A stretch of DNA of 64,000 nucleotides from Neopestalotiopsis rosae (taxonomy: Eukaryota > Ascomycota > Sordariomycetes > Amphisphaeriales > Sporocadaceae). The notes beneath the pieces were generated by a model. The model was not told the DNA's origin, searched no databases, and saw only the letters and a list, made by a program, of their open reading frames with translations. Positions within the stretch are counted from its first letter, which is position 1. Each line of letters begins with the position of its first letter. Positions 60,823-64,000 of the stretch are shown here, one piece after another. Position numbers and translations under genes: made by a program. Where the stretch lies: NCBI GenBank assembly GCA_023078685.1, contig JALGAS010000003.1:5518001-5582000 (forward strand). Direction: 5' to 3'.

Positions 60823-61111
60823 AGTGGGAAAGAGGTCAAAGTCTTGATCGGACTTACGATCTATGAAATCTTGGTACAACGTCCATGATCATGGGTTTCT
60901 ACCGCGTCAATAGTCAGTATATACAAATACAACAACATTGTCAATCGGGTAAACCTTGCGCTTCGACACTGTCTAATATTTCGTGACTTTGACGAATCGC
61001 TTCACATGAGTGTGCGATTGATAGTATGATCCCATTGAAGAGGCCGGCTAATTGTAAGCCTATGCATCGGTACAATGGATGATGCTCGAAACGTATCTCC
61101 TTAAACTACGT

Positions 61112-61762
61112 CTATTGTGCTTTTCCAAACAATTTGTCTCCAATATCTCCCGGATACGGCACCGTATATCCTTGTTCGTCTACATCTTCTGCTCTCGAAG
61201 CTATAATGACTTCACGAACTAGAGGGTGCTTGGCCACGGCTTCAAGGCCTATCGGCGAGACATAACAAGCCAGGATGGTAATGTATTTGACACCTGTACC
61301 GCTAAGGCCCATGAGCTCGTCACATATATTAAGAATCGTCCCACCAGTGGCGATCACCGTGTCCAGAAGGATGACATGACCATTGTCTGGGATCAAGGGA
61401 AACGCCCGCCGTCCTAGCCATTCTACTTGAGCAGGAGTGTCTCCCTTGGCACGAACACCGCGCACGAGTACGCAGGACGGAGAGGGAAGTAGCTGAGACG
61501 CTGCCACGTACATGGGCAACGCGCCGCGCAGAATAGGCACAAGTGTGGCAGAGACGGTGGCGAGATGCGGGTTGCGATTTTTGGCCACCTTGACAACCTC
61601 GGCGGTCATAGCCTCAACCGCCGCCTGCATAGAGGCTGCATCAGCGGCTTGGTTGAGAAAAGCAGGAAAGCGGGACTGTATGGCTGAGATTTGTGGGAAG
61701 ACGGTGACGACGGTTGCATGGTCTGGTGATGTCTGCTCTACGGGCAGAGGTGAGACGTCCAT
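61112..61762 (-). CDS. Uracil phosphoribosyltransferase-like protein
   Basis: A single exon of 216 residues from ATG 61762, the length of a fungal UPRTase (Fur1). UPRTase couples uracil and PRPP to UMP. The PRPP loop is present, VILLDTVIATGGT at 130-142, as is the upstream IL-R-G block at 77-80 (PILRGALPM). The C-terminal uracil-site signature is recognisable: GYTVPYPGDIGDKLFG, compared with the GYIVPGLGDAGDRLFG type. Outside these blocks the protein is quite different from the housekeeping enzyme, and the N-terminus is Ala/Gln-rich. An upstream sequence ending in TTTTGCAG just before the start could be a leader intron acceptor. The setting between a dioxygenase and a methyltransferase suggests specialised metabolism: making or salvaging a modified nucleotide, or self-protection. 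Activity is unproven. Confidence 0.82.
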   Translation of the reverse strand: MDVSPLPVEQTSPDHATVVTVFPQISAIQSRFPAFLNQAADAASMQAAVEAMTAEVVKVAKNRNPHLATVSATLVPILRGALPMYVAASQLLPSPSCVLVRGVRAKGDTPAQVEWLGRRAFPLIPDNGHVILLDTVIATGGTILNICDELMGLSGTGVKYITILACYVSPIGLEAVAKHPLVREVIIASRAEDVDEQGYTVPYPGDIGDKLFGKAQ

Positions 61763-62421
61763 TGCCGATCTGTGGGAGAATGCTGCCTGCAAAACCGAGA
61801 TATGCCGAGGTCAGGTTGAGCGAATGACTGCTGTCGCTGGCTTGTCGATCGAACAACAGCGTAATGTGATTGAAACACGGTGAGGATAGCTTTCGATGCA
61901 ACAAACGAGGCAGCTTTTATACCGTTGTAGCCACAACTCTTCTAATTGGAATGACCGTCCGTTTCAAGGGAAGGACAAAGTTGGTATTGATACTTTTGGG
62001 TACACATCGATTAACTAGCAAGTGATCAACTTCATCAAAGGCATTCTCGTCTAACCACTATACTCGTTCGAGCAGCTTGTCCGTGATTGTAAGTATCACA
62101 GCGTCTTACGTGAGAAATGGGGGTTGTGGTCCGGGGCTTATTGCGGGGAGGAAATCATCTGTTGCATGGTACATCAAAAGTGGTGCTAAATTGGTAGTTC
62201 TTCCTGATCAGATCATGCTGAAGATTATGCGGGCTATGATTCGAGTTCTCTTGGCATGCAAGATGCAGCAAGGGACTTTGTGTAACAAGGTAGTTATGCA
62301 TGCTACGTGCCATGTAGCGTAGCACGCTGATGAGGTCTGTCGGATGTCGGCTCTGTTGGATAAATACTCAACTGCAAATTGCCTGCGATTGGCAAACTGA
62401 AGATCTTCGACGGTTGCCAAC
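61763..62421. other. Shared promoter of UPRTase-like and O-methyltransferase genes
   Basis: A 659-bp divergent intergenic region. GATAAATA near 62358 is a weak TATA-like site for the methyltransferase, and TTTTATACC near 61915 is one on the other side. No gene seen. Confidence 0.5.
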
Positions 62422-63870
62422 ATGTCTCTCAGACCTTCTTACCCCGAACTCATCCAGCCACTGGCCGCATGTATCGGCAAGGCCGTGGAGGGATTCTCAT
62501 CCTCTGTCGAAGGAAACCAGCTGCACTTCAGAGATGAGGCTGCACGTCGCGAGCTCATCAACGCTGCTGAAAAGCTTCTGATAGCGGCTCGCAGTCCAGA
62601 GGAAAACGTATTTGCCATTGCGCAACAGGTACGAACTACTCAGTCCATAAACAAGTCTTGTTCCGCATTTGAAACGCATGTGCTGACATGCATATCTTAG
62701 CCCGCTCAGAATGCTGCGCTGCGCTGCGCTATTGCTCTAGGCATCCCGGATGCCCTTCCCCTAGACGGGACATCGCGCAGCATCGAGGACATTGCCAATA
62801 CGGTTGGCGCTGATGGTTTGCTGCTGGGTATGTAAATATCGCTAACGGAACGCCCCGCCTTCGTATGATCCCGGCTGATCATCCTGGGTCCACCACTAGA
62901 CCGCATTCTGCGGGCATGTTCCACTACCTCACTTCTCAGTGAGACCTCGGAACTGCAATATGCGCACAATGCAATATCTCGGACTCTGTTGTCCCCTGCT
63001 AACAGGGCCCTGCTTACGCTGATGTTTGACTACAATGGTCGCGGCGTTATGGCCCTTCCGGAGTTCCTGCAGACGCGCAAGTGGCAGGACCCTGGCAGTT
63101 ATACGGATTGTGCCTTCATGCTTGGCTCCCGTACCGACCTGCCAATGTGGGATTATCGCGATAACAATGCCACTTGTCGCCAAGTATTTGATCTTGGCAT
63201 GCAGAGTGAGATTGTCGCCGCATTGTCAACAGGAAAGCCCAGCGGGCCTTTCCCTTTTGGCGAGGAACTCTCTGCTCGTAAGTCTACTCGCGCTGATGGA
63301 CAAACGACCATCATTGATCTGGGCGGTGGTCGTGGTCAGGCGCTGGAGGAGATCCGAAAGGACTACCCCGAACTGTCTGCCGCTAGATTCGTGCTCCTGG
63401 ATCTGGGGCCGGTTATCGAGAGCGCCCAAGCAGCGGGTCTGCCATCCTGGATTGAGCCGATCGTAGGGTCCTTTTTCGAGCCCCTGCCTATAAAAGGTAC
63501 GTACGCTATCAACACATACAAAGACGAGGGTGCATGTTGAACTGATTTAACACGAAAAGGTGCACACGTCTACTACCTCCGGCGCTGCCTGCACAACTGG
63601 GACGATTCAGCATGCAAGAAGATCCTGCGCCATGTTGCTGCTGCAATGGATGCGGCTGCATCTCGTTTACTTATCACGGACATGGTAGTTGCGAACACAA
63701 ATGCAGCTAAACAAATGGCCTGGGAGGATCTGAATATGATGACAATTGGGGGCATCGAACGCACAGAACGGCACTGGCGGCGTCTGCTTGAGGAAAGCGG
63801 ATTCCAGATACAGATGATCTGGCGGCGCAGCCCTACCGAGCATGCAACTATTGACGCAAGATTGAAATAG
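62422..63870 (+). CDS. O-methyltransferase, plant-type family 2, SAM-dependent
   Basis: Exons 62422-62628, 62701-62827, 62900-63496 and 63560-63870 give 413 residues. The N-terminal dimerisation/winged-helix part (AALRCAIALGIPDALPLDGT) is followed by the SAM-binding loop DLGGGRG at Asp250-Gly256 and the catalytic-base block RRCLHNWDD with His322. The late EDLNMMTIGGIERTERHWRR segment is typical of the family's substrate-pocket helix. Such enzymes methylate phenolic or hydroxylated intermediates of polyketide and related pathways in fungi. All introns have good GT-AG borders, and the stop is TAG at 63868. The divergent arrangement with the UPRTase-like gene fits co-regulation, and the cluster probably continues past the right end of the window. 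Confidence 0.88.
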
Positions 63871-64000
63871 CATAGTACATAGTAATGAACCACAGTCAAG
63901 ATAAGGTTGTACCATGGGGTAATAAACTGCGTTGATGGGTAGCAGCGGATTAACCCGTCACGCACATAGTGCTTTCTTTCTGACATGTAGTGCAGTATGC

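Overview
The window is nuclear DNA of a filamentous ascomycete, most likely a Sordariomycete and perhaps Hypocreales. The signs are monocistronic genes on both strands, introns of about 45-75 bp with GTRNGT donors and CTAAC/CTGAC-like branch sites, compact intergenic regions with pyrimidine-rich leaders, and protein families typical of Pezizomycotina. No transposon, CRISPR array, rRNA gene or convincing tRNA gene is visible. Exon limits were worked out by hand from splice signals and frame closure; they are not transcript-based.

Left part (1-31,000). A membrane-protein gene at 1985-3577 is broken by one in-frame TGA. It is followed by mostly conserved genes: an M20 vacuolar-type carboxypeptidase, a mitochondrial rhomboid protease, a PhoD-like phosphatase, delta-1-pyrroline-5-carboxylate dehydrogenase, a SNF2-family ATPase, a secreted PEBP-like protein with a 10-nt exon, an unrecognised Cys-containing protein, a secreted GH27 alpha-galactosidase and the spliceosomal WD40 protein Prp4.

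Middle part (31,000-52,300). This holds a T/K-type transcription cyclin whose stop codon is followed by an in-frame coding-like tail, a Dus4-type tRNA dihydrouridine synthase, a pyridoxal-reductase-like aldo-keto reductase, a long Ser-rich fungal protein, an FAD-dependent oxidoreductase and a membrane-anchored S33/TAP-like hydrolase. The region ends with an RGS-LOV protein (48932-52259), which looks like the blue-light, membrane-recruited photoreceptor type known from BcLOV4 of Botrytis.

Right part (53,500-64,000). The composition changes to what looks like one flank of a secondary-metabolite gene cluster: a 14-TM-type MFS exporter, a GMC-type flavoprotein, a 2-oxoglutarate/Fe(II) dioxygenase, a uracil-phosphoribosyltransferase-like protein and a plant-type O-methyltransferase, arranged partly in divergent pairs. 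No PKS, NRPS or terpene-synthase core gene lies inside the window, so the core, if there is one, would be beyond the right edge. The UPRTase-like member is the unusual part. The RGS-LOV protein and this cluster are the most interesting features.
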